Origin: Acidobacteriota bacterium
GTDB lineage: Bacteria; Acidobacteriota; Terriglobia; Acidiferrales; UBA7541
DNA: 64,000 bases
Assembly: GCA_013289825.1 (NCBI GenBank)
Contig: JABCZF010000012.1
Location: forward strand, 57,863-121,862
Direction of reading: 5' to 3'
Shown here: positions 53,620 through 63,408 of the stretch, in pieces
Position numbering within the stretch: position 1 is the first letter of the stretch
How the letters are laid out: every line of letters starts with the position of its first letter
Translations under genes and position numbers: made by a program
The notes under the pieces: generated by a model
The model's input: only the letters and a program-made list of their open reading frames with translations
Database searches by the model: none
What the model was told of the DNA's origin: nothing

Positions 53620-56006
53620 AAAAAACACTCGAAGTGTTCGCGATCTTGTTCCTCATGCCTTGCCTTGTGCTTGCGGATGGAGGCGTGCTGATCCCGCGTG
53701 ATAAGGCGCAACCTGATCCCAAGATCCTGTCTCTCGAAGAGATGGAGATCACCATTCGAATTGACAATGGCGATGCGCGAATTTTCGTGCGGCAGATTTT
53801 CGCTAATCACACCAGCCAGATCGAAGAAGGGAACTACGTCTTTCGGTTGCCGAGCCGCGCGACGGTCTCCGACTTCGCCGTTTGGGACGGGCCCGTGCGA
53901 ATTCCCGCGGTGGTGCTGGAACGCAAACGTGCCGAGGAAATCTACAATCAATTGAAACAGCAGACCATCGATCCTGGGCTGCTGCAAATGGGAGAACGCG
54001 GCGCGGGGGAAGCGGCCCGCAGCGCGATCTTTAGCGCGCGCATCGTGCCGATCATGCCATTTGGTACCAAGCGGCTGGAATTCGAATACCACGAATCGAT
54101 ACCAGTGGAAAATCTAAAGTCGTACTTTGCGATTCCGCTGCGTCCAGATGCCTACCAGGCACAGGTGGCCCGGCATCTGTCCATCCATTATGAGTTGCAC
54201 TCGGCGCACGCCATCACGAATTTTCAGGCGGCCGCCAAAAGCTTTCCCATGCAGATAGAGCAGAATTCACCGCATCTAGTGAAAGGACATTTCGAAGGTC
54301 AAAACGTAAACCTCACGGAAGACTTCGTTACCACGTTCGAACTGGACCGCGCCGGAAGCGACACGCTCGAAGTACTGGTGTTTCGAAACCCCGTGAGCGG
54401 GCAGCCATCGCCGACCGAGACGGCTCCCGTGCGCAGCACCAACGAACCCGGCTTTTTTGCCGTGCACGCTCTGCTTGGTGGCGGACAACAGACTTCATCG
54501 GCTGGAGGAAACGCCCCGCAAGACTCTGGCCCGCCGAAGACGATCGTGCTTCTCTTCGATACCTCTCTTTCCATGCAGTGGGAGAAACTGGAGCGCAGCT
54601 TCGAGGCTCTGGAAACGCTGCTTCGCACGCTGCGACCCTCGGACCGTTTCAATCTGATCTTGTTTAACCAGCAGACGCGACTGTTCGAGCCTGCGCCCGT
54701 ACACGCGGATAATGCATCCATCGAGCGGGCTCTGGATTTCGTTCGTGGCAGCCGGCTGCGCGGCGGCACTGACGTGCAGCATGTGTTGGACGAAGGCTTG
54801 AAGCAATGCGCCGGTGGTGGAAACGGCAGCCATTATCTCGTCCTGCTCAGTGATGGTGGAGCCACACGCGGGCCCATCCAGAATGGCAAGATTGCGGCGT
54901 GGTACGAGACCGCCTGGCGAAAGCTGCCCGCGGCCGAGCGTCCGAAGACATACATCTTTGGCGTCGGCGACGACGCGAACCTGCCGCTCTTGCGTTTGCT
55001 ATCCCGAGAAGACGGAGTACTCGAGAAAGTTCTTTCGACCGAACCGATGGAGTTCAAGCTCAATTCCTTCCTCTCCAAAATCGGCAGAAGCCCGGTGGGC
55101 CAGTTGCGGCTGGATATTGCGTCGGACGCGGGCATCGACGCCGTCTATCCTTTACAGGACTCCTCTTTTTCAGGCTCCCTGGCGGCCTGGGTGGGGCGCT
55201 ACGAGAAGCCAAAGCAGGACGCGGGATTTGAAGTTCACGGCGTGCGGGAAGGCGCTCCCCTGGAGATTTCCGCAAAGGCCAGCCTGCCGCGTGAGTCCCT
55301 CGAGCACCCGCAGTTGCCTAGGCTGTGGGCGCGTGCACGCGTAGATGCGCTGCTCGAGAAGATTCAGCGCGAAGGTGAAGATCAAGCAACCATAGACGAA
55401 ATCATTCGCCTCGCGCGGCAGTATAAATTTGTGACGCCTTACACATCGTTTCTCGCCGTTCCTCGCGCACTGTTGCGCCCCAGGGTGATTCGACCGGGCG
55501 ACCCGGTGCTACGCGTCAAGACCGACGAATCCGTCGTCTCGGTGGCCGCGCTGTTTCCGTTCGGCCTGGTGCAGCAGCTTCGGTATCTCTCCGGCGAAGA
55601 TATCTGGCAGACGCGATTCTTTGCGCCGAGCGACATGCAAGATGGCACCTACAACGTGCGCCTGATTCTGCGTGACAAGGCCGGGCACACATACCGCGAA
55701 TCGAAGAGCTTCGTGATTGCCAGCAAGCCACCGGTCATTCACATCCGGCTGGACCAGAAACGTTACCGCCGGGGCCAGGTGGTGGATGTAAAGGCCACAG
55801 CTTCAGAGAGCACCAGGACACTGCTCGCGCGGCTGGAAGGAGTTGCTCCTGTCGGCCTGAAATGGAATGCACGCGCAGGGGCCAGCACCGGGCAACTGGT
55901 GATTCCGGAGCAGATGATCCCGGGCCTCTACAGGCTGACCGTGACCGGCGAAGACGTAGCGCACAACATCGGCTCGCAGGGGGTGGACCTTGAAATCGTT
56001 CCATGA
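53616..56006 (+). CDS. VIT and von Willebrand A domain secreted protein
   Basis: This is a 796-residue protein starting inside the previous stop. After a signal peptide (VFAILFLMPCLVLADGG) comes a VIT domain with ARIFVRQIFANHTSQIEEGN, YVFRLPSRATVSDFAVWDG and RKRAEEIYNQLKQQTIDPGL. The VWA domain has a complete metal-ion site: DTSLS (315-319), Thr in RGGTDV (~385) and Asp in LLSDGG (~413). A beta-rich C-terminal part (FVTPYTSFLAVPR, then Ig-like strands) resembles inter-alpha-trypsin-inhibitor-like proteins of Acidobacteriota, some of which are linked to exosortases. No sorting tail is seen. It is presumably a periplasmic or surface adhesion/assembly protein. The next gene overlaps by 17 bases. 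Confidence 0.9.
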   Translation: MKKTLEVFAILFLMPCLVLADGGVLIPRDKAQPDPKILSLEEMEITIRIDNGDARIFVRQIFANHTSQIEEGNYVFRLPSRATVSDFAVWDGPVRIPAVVLERKRAEEIYNQLKQQTIDPGLLQMGERGAGEAARSAIFSARIVPIMPFGTKRLEFEYHESIPVENLKSYFAIPLRPDAYQAQVARHLSIHYELHSAHAITNFQAAAKSFPMQIEQNSPHLVKGHFEGQNVNLTEDFVTTFELDRAGSDTLEVLVFRNPVSGQPSPTETAPVRSTNEPGFFAVHALLGGGQQTSSAGGNAPQDSGPPKTIVLLFDTSLSMQWEKLERSFEALETLLRTLRPSDRFNLILFNQQTRLFEPAPVHADNASIERALDFVRGSRLRGGTDVQHVLDEGLKQCAGGGNGSHYLVLLSDGGATRGPIQNGKIAAWYETAWRKLPAAERPKTYIFGVGDDANLPLLRLLSREDGVLEKVLSTEPMEFKLNSFLSKIGRSPVGQLRLDIASDAGIDAVYPLQDSSFSGSLAAWVGRYEKPKQDAGFEVHGVREGAPLEISAKASLPRESLEHPQLPRLWARARVDALLEKIQREGEDQATIDEIIRLARQYKFVTPYTSFLAVPRALLRPRVIRPGDPVLRVKTDESVVSVAALFPFGLVQQLRYLSGEDIWQTRFFAPSDMQDGTYNVRLILRDKAGHTYRESKSFVIASKPPVIHIRLDQKRYRRGQVVDVKATASESTRTLLARLEGVAPVGLKWNARAGASTGQLVIPEQMIPGLYRLTVTGEDVAHNIGSQGVDLEIVP

Positions 56007-59000
56007 GTATTCTCGCAAACCGCTGATTGCTCTTTTTGCGGCTGGGTTCACGATTTTTGCCGCGGGGTGGGTGGCCACAGCAAGCGGTGCTCTTCCTCTG
56101 TGGATTCGAAACATCGAAGGACGGACCGAACTCGAAGCCGCCTTTTTCCGTTTGATGGCGCTTCCGGGCGGCGAAGTGGCGTTTCGCAGGCCTCCCGGCG
56201 AGACACGCCCGGCTCTGGGAGATTTGCTGAAGAAGCAGCCCGGGAATGCTGAACTGTACGCGCTGCGCGCGCTCGAAGACGAACAGCAGCTGGATTTCAC
56301 CGCTGCGGAAGCGGACTGGAAAAGTTCCGGGGAAAAATCCGCGGAGAAGTGCGCTGCCCAGCTTTCGCTCGCGGACTTTTATCATCGCAGGCTGCAGCCC
56401 CTTGACGAGATTAAGGCCCTTTCCGCCGTCGCGGGTGCTCCGCCGGATGCTTCGGAAAAACTTACGCCTGCCTCCGAGCAGCGCTCCTGGCGCGCGTTCG
56501 AACGCATTTTCGGAGTGATCCGCGCGCAGGGGCTGCCAGCGGAAGTTTCCGTGGCGCAGTACCGGAGTTGGCTGACGCGATACCCCAAAGAACCCTCCCT
56601 CTATCCACGTTTTCTGGAATACCTGATTTCCATCAACGATTTTTCCGCCGCGACCCAACTCATCGCGCAGTATCATGAAAAATTTCCCGCCGACGAGATT
56701 CTTCCTGTGAAGGCGCGGGCGCTCGTCGAATACCGGCGGGGATCGCTTCAGCACGGGCTTGCTGTCTATGAAAAATCTTTCCAGCCCCTTTGGGCGCCGG
56801 AGTTGATCAAGAGTTATTTCGATCTACTGACCGAGACCCACAGCCTGCGAAAGTTCCTGGATGAAGCCAAAGCAGCGCAGCAGGCAAATCCCGAGGACCT
56901 GAACGCGGCGGCGCGCATCTTCTATTACTACCAGCAGCAGGGCAAACTTGACGCGGCGCAGGAAACCATCGCCAAATTTCGTTTGCGCAAGGACACTTCC
57001 GGATCCGCTTGGAGCGCCGAGGAACTGTATGTCTCGGCGCGTCTGCTCGAGGAGATCCACGCGTACCCTGAGTCCGCGCGTTTCTACTTCGCGCTCTACA
57101 ACAGCAAGGGGATGAACGACGCGCAGGAACGCGCACTCGGCGGGCTCGCGAGTCTTTTGCTCACAGCTCCGGAAACACCCATCCGATTCGGTGCCGGCGA
57201 ACTCTCCATGTATCGCGACATCGCTACGATGGATCAGGGGCCGGGCTATCTGAACGGCATTCTGTCCCTGCTTTTGAATACCACCTCGCCGGCGAACGAA
57301 TTCTCCGGAGAAGAGGACCGCGCCGTATCTTATTTCCACCGCTCGCGCGCGGCAGAGCTGGTCACGCTATTGGACACCAAGTTTCCCAATTCCCCCCGCC
57401 GTGCCGAACTTCATTCCGCAATCTTGGAGTTCTACGCCGCCTCCGGTGAAAGCCAGGCGGTGATCAGGGGCGGTAAGGAATTCCTCGCTAACTTTCCCAA
57501 TGCGTCGCCGCGCACCGCAGTTGCCCTGCTGATGGCCGACGCCTATTCACGGATGGGGAAGCCGCAAGAGGAGTTTGCTATTTACGATTCCGTTTTGCAG
57601 GACTTGGCGTCGAAAGCGGACAGCATCCCGCTGGGATCGCGCGATTCGGAGGCAGAAACCCTTTCGCCCGCGGGAAACAGGGCGGAGCAGGGCGGAGAAT
57701 CAGAAGGGGAAGATACACAGAATGGCGCCATGCCCCGCCAAGCAGCCGGACAGCAGAACTCAGCCTTCCAGGTCAATCGGGCGTCGGCGTCGGCCGAGAC
57801 GGGCGCACGCTCCCCGGAATATGCGCGTGTACTGGAACGCTATCTCGCCCGGCTCGTCGAGCTAAAGGAGATTCCACAGGCGCTTGGCGTGCTTCGGCGC
57901 GAGTTGGACCACAACCCGGATGATCCCGGGCTATACGAGCGGCTAGCAGTTTTTCTGGACCAGAACCGTCTCGGCGTGGAGCAGGAGGAGATTTACCGGC
58001 GCGCCATGGCCCGCTTTCCGGACCGCTCCTGGTATCACAAATTGGCGCGTCTTTACTTGCACCAGAAGAAGACCGCCGAGTTTGAAAAACTGACGCAGGA
58101 CGCCGTCCGGATCTTCCAGGGCAGCGAGCTGGAACACTATTTTCAGTCGCTCGTGGGCGGCAACGCCGAGATGTATCTCCGCTTGAACCTGTACGCGAAT
58201 CGGCGATTCCCGCACAATCCGGTCTTTGTGCGCAATCTTCTTGCGGCTTATCAGCGGGTGGAAACCCGTGACGAAGCTGCCTGGGAAGCGGTCTTGCGCC
58301 AGCACTGGTTTGAGGAGCCGGATTTGCGGAATCGCTTCTTCGAATTTCTCACGCGAACCGGAAGGCTCGATGCCGAAATAAAGTCGCTCGAGCAGGAGGC
58401 TCCCGCGAAGGGAAAAGAGCATTGGAGCGAATTCGTCGAGCAAGATCCCGCGGCCGGCCAATACCTTGCGCAGGCCTATCTCTGGCGCTCCCATTTTGAA
58501 GAAAGCGCGCCGGTGCTCGAGTCCCTCGCCGAAGAGTACCCTGCCGATGTCGAGCTCGGGCAGACGGCTTCTTCTGTCTTTCGCTCGCTGGCGTATTTTG
58601 ATCCGGCAGCAACCGGCACGGCTGTCAAGATTGAGGACCATCTCCTCGCCGCAAATCCTGGGAACACCCAGAATCTGGCCCGCACCGGAGACATTTATGC
58701 CGACCGCGAGCTCTTTGCCAAGGCCGCTCCCTATTGGGAGCGGATCCCGCGCGTGTCTCCCGGCGAAGCCGGCGGTTACCTCGAAGCCGCGACCATCTAC
58801 TGGGATTATTTTGATTTTGACAATGCCATGCGGCTGCTTGCCGAAGGCCGCACTAAACTCTCGGACGACTCTCTCTATGCGTACGAGGCCGGAGCCATCG
58901 ATGAAGGAAAGCGCGACTATCCCCGCGCCGTCGCGGAGTACGTGAAAGGCGCGCTGGCGGCGGGGGGAGAATCTCCGGCGGAGTCTCGGCTGCTGGCACT

Positions 59001-62000
59001 TGCCACGCGGCCGAAGTTCCGCGACCTTGTCGATCGCGAAACGCAGAAGCCTGCCGCTGCTTCCGGCGCTCCCCTATCGGCTGTTCTCTTGCGCGTGCGC
59101 GTCCTCGAAGCGCAGAACCGCAAGCCGGAGATCGTGACCCTTCTGGATTCCTTTGCGAGCGGCGCCACTACCATCGAGCAGGCTGCCGAGATCGAAAATC
59201 TCGCGCAGCAGAAATCACTGGAAGCCGTGAGGCAGCATGCCCTGGAAAAGCAGGCGGCCCTGGCTTCGGACCCCGTCACGCGCCTGCAGTTGCGCTACAC
59301 GCTGGCCCGTCTGTACGAGAGCCGCAAGGATTTCGCCGCCGCGCAGAGAAATGTGGAGTCGCTCTACCACGATAATCCGAAGATACTCGGCGTGGTGCGT
59401 TCCACGGCGGACTTCTATTGGCGTATGAAGCTGTATCCTCAAGCGATTTCCGTGCTCCAGCAGGCTGCCAAGGACGCCTACCCTGAGCTTGGCAAGCAAT
59501 TCGCTTTTGAGGCTGCGCGCAAATCGACCGAAGCGCGCCTCTTTCCGCAGGCGCGGGAGATGCTCGCCCAACTACTGAAGGATTCTCCCTACGACAACGA
59601 GTACCTCGCGGCGGTGGCGGATTCTTACGCTCAGTCAGGCGATCAGCAAGGCCTCAAACAGTTCTATCTCGAGAAGATCGCGCTGTTTCGTAATGCGGCG
59701 CTTTCCGCCGATGACCGCAAAGCGCGCATCGCCGCGCTTCGCCGCGGGTTGATTCCGGCCCTCACCCGGCTTGAGGACTACGCGGGAGCGATCGACCAGT
59801 ACGTCGAGATCATCAACGTTTTCCCCGAGGACGAAAACGTGGTGACTGAAGCCGCCCTCTACGCGGTGCGCTACAAACGCCAGCAGCAGCTCGTGGATTA
59901 TTACGCCAAGACCATTCAGCAGTCGCCGCGAGACTACCGCTGGTCCATGGTTCTGGCTCGCATAGAGACCAGTCTCGAAGATTTCCCAGGCGCCATCGAA
60001 ACCTACGCGAAGGCCATTGCTATCCGTCCGGACCGTGGCGACCTGCGCATCGCCCGGGCGGGTCTTGCCGAACGCATGATGCGCTTCGATGAAGCCATCG
60101 GCGAGTACGACCGCGTCTACCAGCTGGCCTATAAAGACCCGAAGTGGATGGAAAAGATCGCGGAGATCCGCGCCAGGCAGGGAAAGCCGGAGGCCGCCGT
60201 GGCGGCGCTGAAAATCGCGCTGATCGATGGCCGCCCGGAAAAAGCAGAGAACTTCTTGGAAGCGGCACAGCGCTTGGAATCGTGGGGTTTGCTGACGGAA
60301 GCCCGCGGATTCGCCGAGCAGGGCGTCACCTCTCTAGGAGCCGAGTTGCTGGCTTCCACGGATAACCATGCAGGGGCCAAGCTCTACACGCGCATTCTGA
60401 CACGGCTCCGCCAGCAGGAGAGCGCCTACGCAACTTTGCAGAACGCTTATTCCGGCGCGTCTTCGTCCTTGCCGGTGATCAAGGCAGAGATCGCCAAGGA
60501 GGGGATCTCTGCGGTCAAGGACAGCGAGTGGCGCCAGCGTCAGAAGGAAATCCGCATGGAAAATGCGCGCGCAGGGATGCACCTGGCCTTAGTGGAAATG
60601 GGCACCTCCGCGGCAGGCTATTTCACGCCGGAGGAGAAGGTGTCCTTTGCGCAGTTCGCCGAGAAGCTGCGTGGATCGATGGGGCAGGATTTGGTGGAGA
60701 GCTTCGCCATTCCCCTGGCTGAGAGTGCCGGCCTGGCGGAAAAGGAAGCTGCCTGGCGTTATGAATCTTTGATGACCGAGAGCAAGCCGCCTCAGCAATT
60801 GATCGCTGACATGAACACTTACGTCGATCTCGAGCGGCGACGGTTGACCCTGGCGGACCTCGGTCCACAATTGGAACGCTTCGCTCCCCGTCTGAATGGA
60901 GGCAATCGGTCCGTGGTTTTGATGGCCGCGGCTCAGGCCTATCGCGCTGTGGAGGACGAAGAAAACGAGCTGCGGGTGCTTGGTTCGGTGAGCCCCGATT
61001 ATCTTAGTGGTGAGAATCAGAAGCAATGGTTCGCGCTGTTGTTGGCCCACAGGCCGGAGCAGCTCGTGCAGATTGCCGCTAGCTGGACTCCTTGGGGCCA
61101 ACAAGCGGCTGACTTTGTTGTTGCCAATGGGGACGCGGCGCTCGTCCATGCCGTGGTCGCCGCTCGTGGCCGTGTGCGCCCGCCGGTCTGGTCCAAGTCC
61201 TACGACGCTCTAGCCGGCCTGTACTTCGCCGAGCCTCCGCCGGACACGAATAAAGTCTTCATCCGAGCGCTCGGGGACAACACGGTCGGCGAGCGGCTCG
61301 GCAAACCGGTGGACCGCAACGCACAGCTTGCCGGCGACATCTGGTTTTACTACGGCTCGCGCTACGGCGAGTATCTCGGGGTCACGAAACAAGCTACTGC
61401 CGAGGACTATCTCCCCGCAGTTCTCGAGCAGAGTCCCGCCACAGCGGCTGGATACCTTGCTCTCGCTGACTATTATTCAGAGAGCGGTGACACGCATTCG
61501 GCTATAAGCGACTACAAACACACACTTGAACTCACACCCGGCCATGCCGACGTTCTGGACCGCTTGGCCCTCGTGTATTTCAAGCAGGGCTCCCGCTCGG
61601 AAGCTCTGGCGCAGTGGAAACTGGCGCTCGCCACTCTCCAGCGCCAAATTGATACAGAGCGTGCGCCGGAGAGTTTTTGGACGGACTTTCGGCGCATTTG
61701 CGATCACCTCGAGACGCGCCGCCTATTCCCGCCGTTGAAGCCCGACGCCGACACACTTCTCCGCGTCTATCTCCACCGCAATGGAAACTACCGCTCCAAT
61801 GCGCTGCTCCGCAGCGTCTATCTCGCCACCGCCGACCCCGCTTCGGCAACTCCGTGGCTTCTCGATCTGGCTTCGGCCGCTCCGGACCCCACCCAGGTCC
61901 TTGCGGATATTGCGGACGCGCCCTGGATTCCGCTCGGACAACGCGCGCCGATCTATCAGCGCATCCTCGGAGACAAGCAGGACGCTCTTTCCCGCGCCGA

Positions 62001-63408
62001 AGGGTTTCAGAAAGAAAACGCGCAGGAAGAACTGCGCTCGTGGCAAGTGCTCTGGGTGAAGTATCTCCTTCAAACCAAACAGTTCTCCCAAGCCTCCGAT
62101 TACCTGGCCGCGCTCTCTGTGGAAACGCAACGCGCCCGCGCGGCCTCACTCGTTCCATTCGAACTGCAAGCTGCCGCGCAAATGGGAACGCTTGACGCGA
62201 AGATCGCCAGCTACCGCGCGAATTCTTCCTCAGCACCTTCGCCCGAAATTCTTCGTGTGGCAGCGCGACAACTCTTTGACGCCGGCGACAAACAGTCGGC
62301 TCGCAAGCTGATCGAATTTGTCTTTGCTCGCGAAATTGAGAATCACCAGCTGGTGGCCTCCAACTTTCTGGGGCTCGCCGAGATACGCATCGCGGCCGGC
62401 GACACCCCCGGGGGCCTTGAGCTCTTGCGTCGTTTGGTCGTTGTCGTAGGCAATCCTTACGAGAATCTCGATCCCGCCGCGGCGCTTCTCGAGAAAACCG
62501 GCCACAGCGCCGAAGCCGTCGAATTCCTCGACCAGTTGGTGAAGTCCGCTCCCTGGCAAGCTTCCTACCGATTACGACTCGCGAAGGCCCGGCTGGCCGC
62601 AAAGGATCGGAATTATTCTGTGGATGCTCTGGCGAAAATTGCTTCAAGCTCGGAGGCCGCGTACAACGTTCGTGTGGAAGCGGCCATCGCTCTTTCCGGC
62701 GCTCAGGCGGTTGCACATCTTGGGAGCGCAGAGCTCGAAATCCTGTCCGGCGGGCCACTCGCGATTTCTACCGTGGCAGCGGACCAGGACTTTTTCTATG
62801 ACGCAAGGCTGAAGGTTGCCGAGAACGCCACCGATACGCACGCAAAACTGGAGCCTCTGAGCAAGGCTCTTGCCGATTCCCCGGCGCGTGGCGACGCTCG
62901 CATCCCGCTTTTCAAAGCGGCGGAGAGCCTGCATTCCGACGGACTGGCTCTTTTGGCCATCCAGCCATTGTTGCGCGAGCAATTGCTGCAACACATTTCG
63001 CGCGACGAAAGCAACGAGGAAGAAATTGTGAGCTCCGGCGATGCGGAAACGGATCCGAGCGACGAGGAAGCACCAAGCGAAACCTACGAGGCGGCTAAAC
63101 TGTCGCCCGTGGAGCAAGCACAAATCTCGCTAGCCGTGGCCAACGCCCTGGTCCGGCTGCATCGATGGAACGAAGCCCTGCCTTACCTGCTGGTTGCCCA
63201 AAGGCTCGAAAAGGCTCCCGCGCGCCGCAAGGAAGTCCTCGGCAAACTCGCGGAGGTAAGAACCGTGCTCCGGCGCGAGCGGCTGAATCTCGCGCGGCAG
63301 CCGATTCTCCATCAGGAACTCGAACAGGACCGCGTCGTTCGCCCGCGTCTCGTCGCTCGAGCCGCTACGCCCGCCAAAGCAAGTGCCAGGGGAGGTGAAA
63401 AACCATGA
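55990..63408 (+). CDS. 2472-residue TPR giant protein
   Basis: TTG 55990 follows GGGTGGA and gives LKSFHEYSRKPLIALFAAGF, a membrane helix near the N-terminus (ALFAAGFTIFAAGWVATASG), so the bulk should be periplasmic. The rest is helical repeats of TPR type almost to the end: for example LYALRALEDEQQLDFTAAEA, YRRGSLQHGLAVYEKSFQPL, YASEK-free but regular 34-residue pairs, AGYLALADYYSESGDTHSAI and DVLDRLALVYFKQGSRSEAL. A short low-complexity stretch (GEDTQNGAMPRQAAG) interrupts near residue 580. No catalytic motif is seen. It probably scaffolds the propeller and VWA proteins encoded just upstream. Its stop overlaps the ATG of the next gene. Confidence 0.85.
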   Translation: MKSFHEYSRKPLIALFAAGFTIFAAGWVATASGALPLWIRNIEGRTELEAAFFRLMALPGGEVAFRRPPGETRPALGDLLKKQPGNAELYALRALEDEQQLDFTAAEADWKSSGEKSAEKCAAQLSLADFYHRRLQPLDEIKALSAVAGAPPDASEKLTPASEQRSWRAFERIFGVIRAQGLPAEVSVAQYRSWLTRYPKEPSLYPRFLEYLISINDFSAATQLIAQYHEKFPADEILPVKARALVEYRRGSLQHGLAVYEKSFQPLWAPELIKSYFDLLTETHSLRKFLDEAKAAQQANPEDLNAAARIFYYYQQQGKLDAAQETIAKFRLRKDTSGSAWSAEELYVSARLLEEIHAYPESARFYFALYNSKGMNDAQERALGGLASLLLTAPETPIRFGAGELSMYRDIATMDQGPGYLNGILSLLLNTTSPANEFSGEEDRAVSYFHRSRAAELVTLLDTKFPNSPRRAELHSAILEFYAASGESQAVIRGGKEFLANFPNASPRTAVALLMADAYSRMGKPQEEFAIYDSVLQDLASKADSIPLGSRDSEAETLSPAGNRAEQGGESEGEDTQNGAMPRQAAGQQNSAFQVNRASASAETGARSPEYARVLERYLARLVELKEIPQALGVLRRELDHNPDDPGLYERLAVFLDQNRLGVEQEEIYRRAMARFPDRSWYHKLARLYLHQKKTAEFEKLTQDAVRIFQGSELEHYFQSLVGGNAEMYLRLNLYANRRFPHNPVFVRNLLAAYQRVETRDEAAWEAVLRQHWFEEPDLRNRFFEFLTRTGRLDAEIKSLEQEAPAKGKEHWSEFVEQDPAAGQYLAQAYLWRSHFEESAPVLESLAEEYPADVELGQTASSVFRSLAYFDPAATGTAVKIEDHLLAANPGNTQNLARTGDIYADRELFAKAAPYWERIPRVSPGEAGGYLEAATIYWDYFDFDNAMRLLAEGRTKLSDDSLYAYEAGAIDEGKRDYPRAVAEYVKGALAAGGESPAESRLLALATRPKFRDLVDRETQKPAAASGAPLSAVLLRVRVLEAQNRKPEIVTLLDSFASGATTIEQAAEIENLAQQKSLEAVRQHALEKQAALASDPVTRLQLRYTLARLYESRKDFAAAQRNVESLYHDNPKILGVVRSTADFYWRMKLYPQAISVLQQAAKDAYPELGKQFAFEAARKSTEARLFPQAREMLAQLLKDSPYDNEYLAAVADSYAQSGDQQGLKQFYLEKIALFRNAALSADDRKARIAALRRGLIPALTRLEDYAGAIDQYVEIINVFPEDENVVTEAALYAVRYKRQQQLVDYYAKTIQQSPRDYRWSMVLARIETSLEDFPGAIETYAKAIAIRPDRGDLRIARAGLAERMMRFDEAIGEYDRVYQLAYKDPKWMEKIAEIRARQGKPEAAVAALKIALIDGRPEKAENFLEAAQRLESWGLLTEARGFAEQGVTSLGAELLASTDNHAGAKLYTRILTRLRQQESAYATLQNAYSGASSSLPVIKAEIAKEGISAVKDSEWRQRQKEIRMENARAGMHLALVEMGTSAAGYFTPEEKVSFAQFAEKLRGSMGQDLVESFAIPLAESAGLAEKEAAWRYESLMTESKPPQQLIADMNTYVDLERRRLTLADLGPQLERFAPRLNGGNRSVVLMAAAQAYRAVEDEENELRVLGSVSPDYLSGENQKQWFALLLAHRPEQLVQIAASWTPWGQQAADFVVANGDAALVHAVVAARGRVRPPVWSKSYDALAGLYFAEPPPDTNKVFIRALGDNTVGERLGKPVDRNAQLAGDIWFYYGSRYGEYLGVTKQATAEDYLPAVLEQSPATAAGYLALADYYSESGDTHSAISDYKHTLELTPGHADVLDRLALVYFKQGSRSEALAQWKLALATLQRQIDTERAPESFWTDFRRICDHLETRRLFPPLKPDADTLLRVYLHRNGNYRSNALLRSVYLATADPASATPWLLDLASAAPDPTQVLADIADAPWIPLGQRAPIYQRILGDKQDALSRAEGFQKENAQEELRSWQVLWVKYLLQTKQFSQASDYLAALSVETQRARAASLVPFELQAAAQMGTLDAKIASYRANSSSAPSPEILRVAARQLFDAGDKQSARKLIEFVFAREIENHQLVASNFLGLAEIRIAAGDTPGGLELLRRLVVVVGNPYENLDPAAALLEKTGHSAEAVEFLDQLVKSAPWQASYRLRLAKARLAAKDRNYSVDALAKIASSSEAAYNVRVEAAIALSGAQAVAHLGSAELEILSGGPLAISTVAADQDFFYDARLKVAENATDTHAKLEPLSKALADSPARGDARIPLFKAAESLHSDGLALLAIQPLLREQLLQHISRDESNEEEIVSSGDAETDPSDEEAPSETYEAAKLSPVEQAQISLAVANALVRLHRWNEALPYLLVAQRLEKAPARRKEVLGKLAEVRTVLRRERLNLARQPILHQELEQDRVVRPRLVARAATPAKASARGGEKP

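Noticed and set aside
61580..62758. 392-residue minus-strand frame over the TPR giant
   Set aside because: Arg-rich antisense of a helical repeat gene; no motif.
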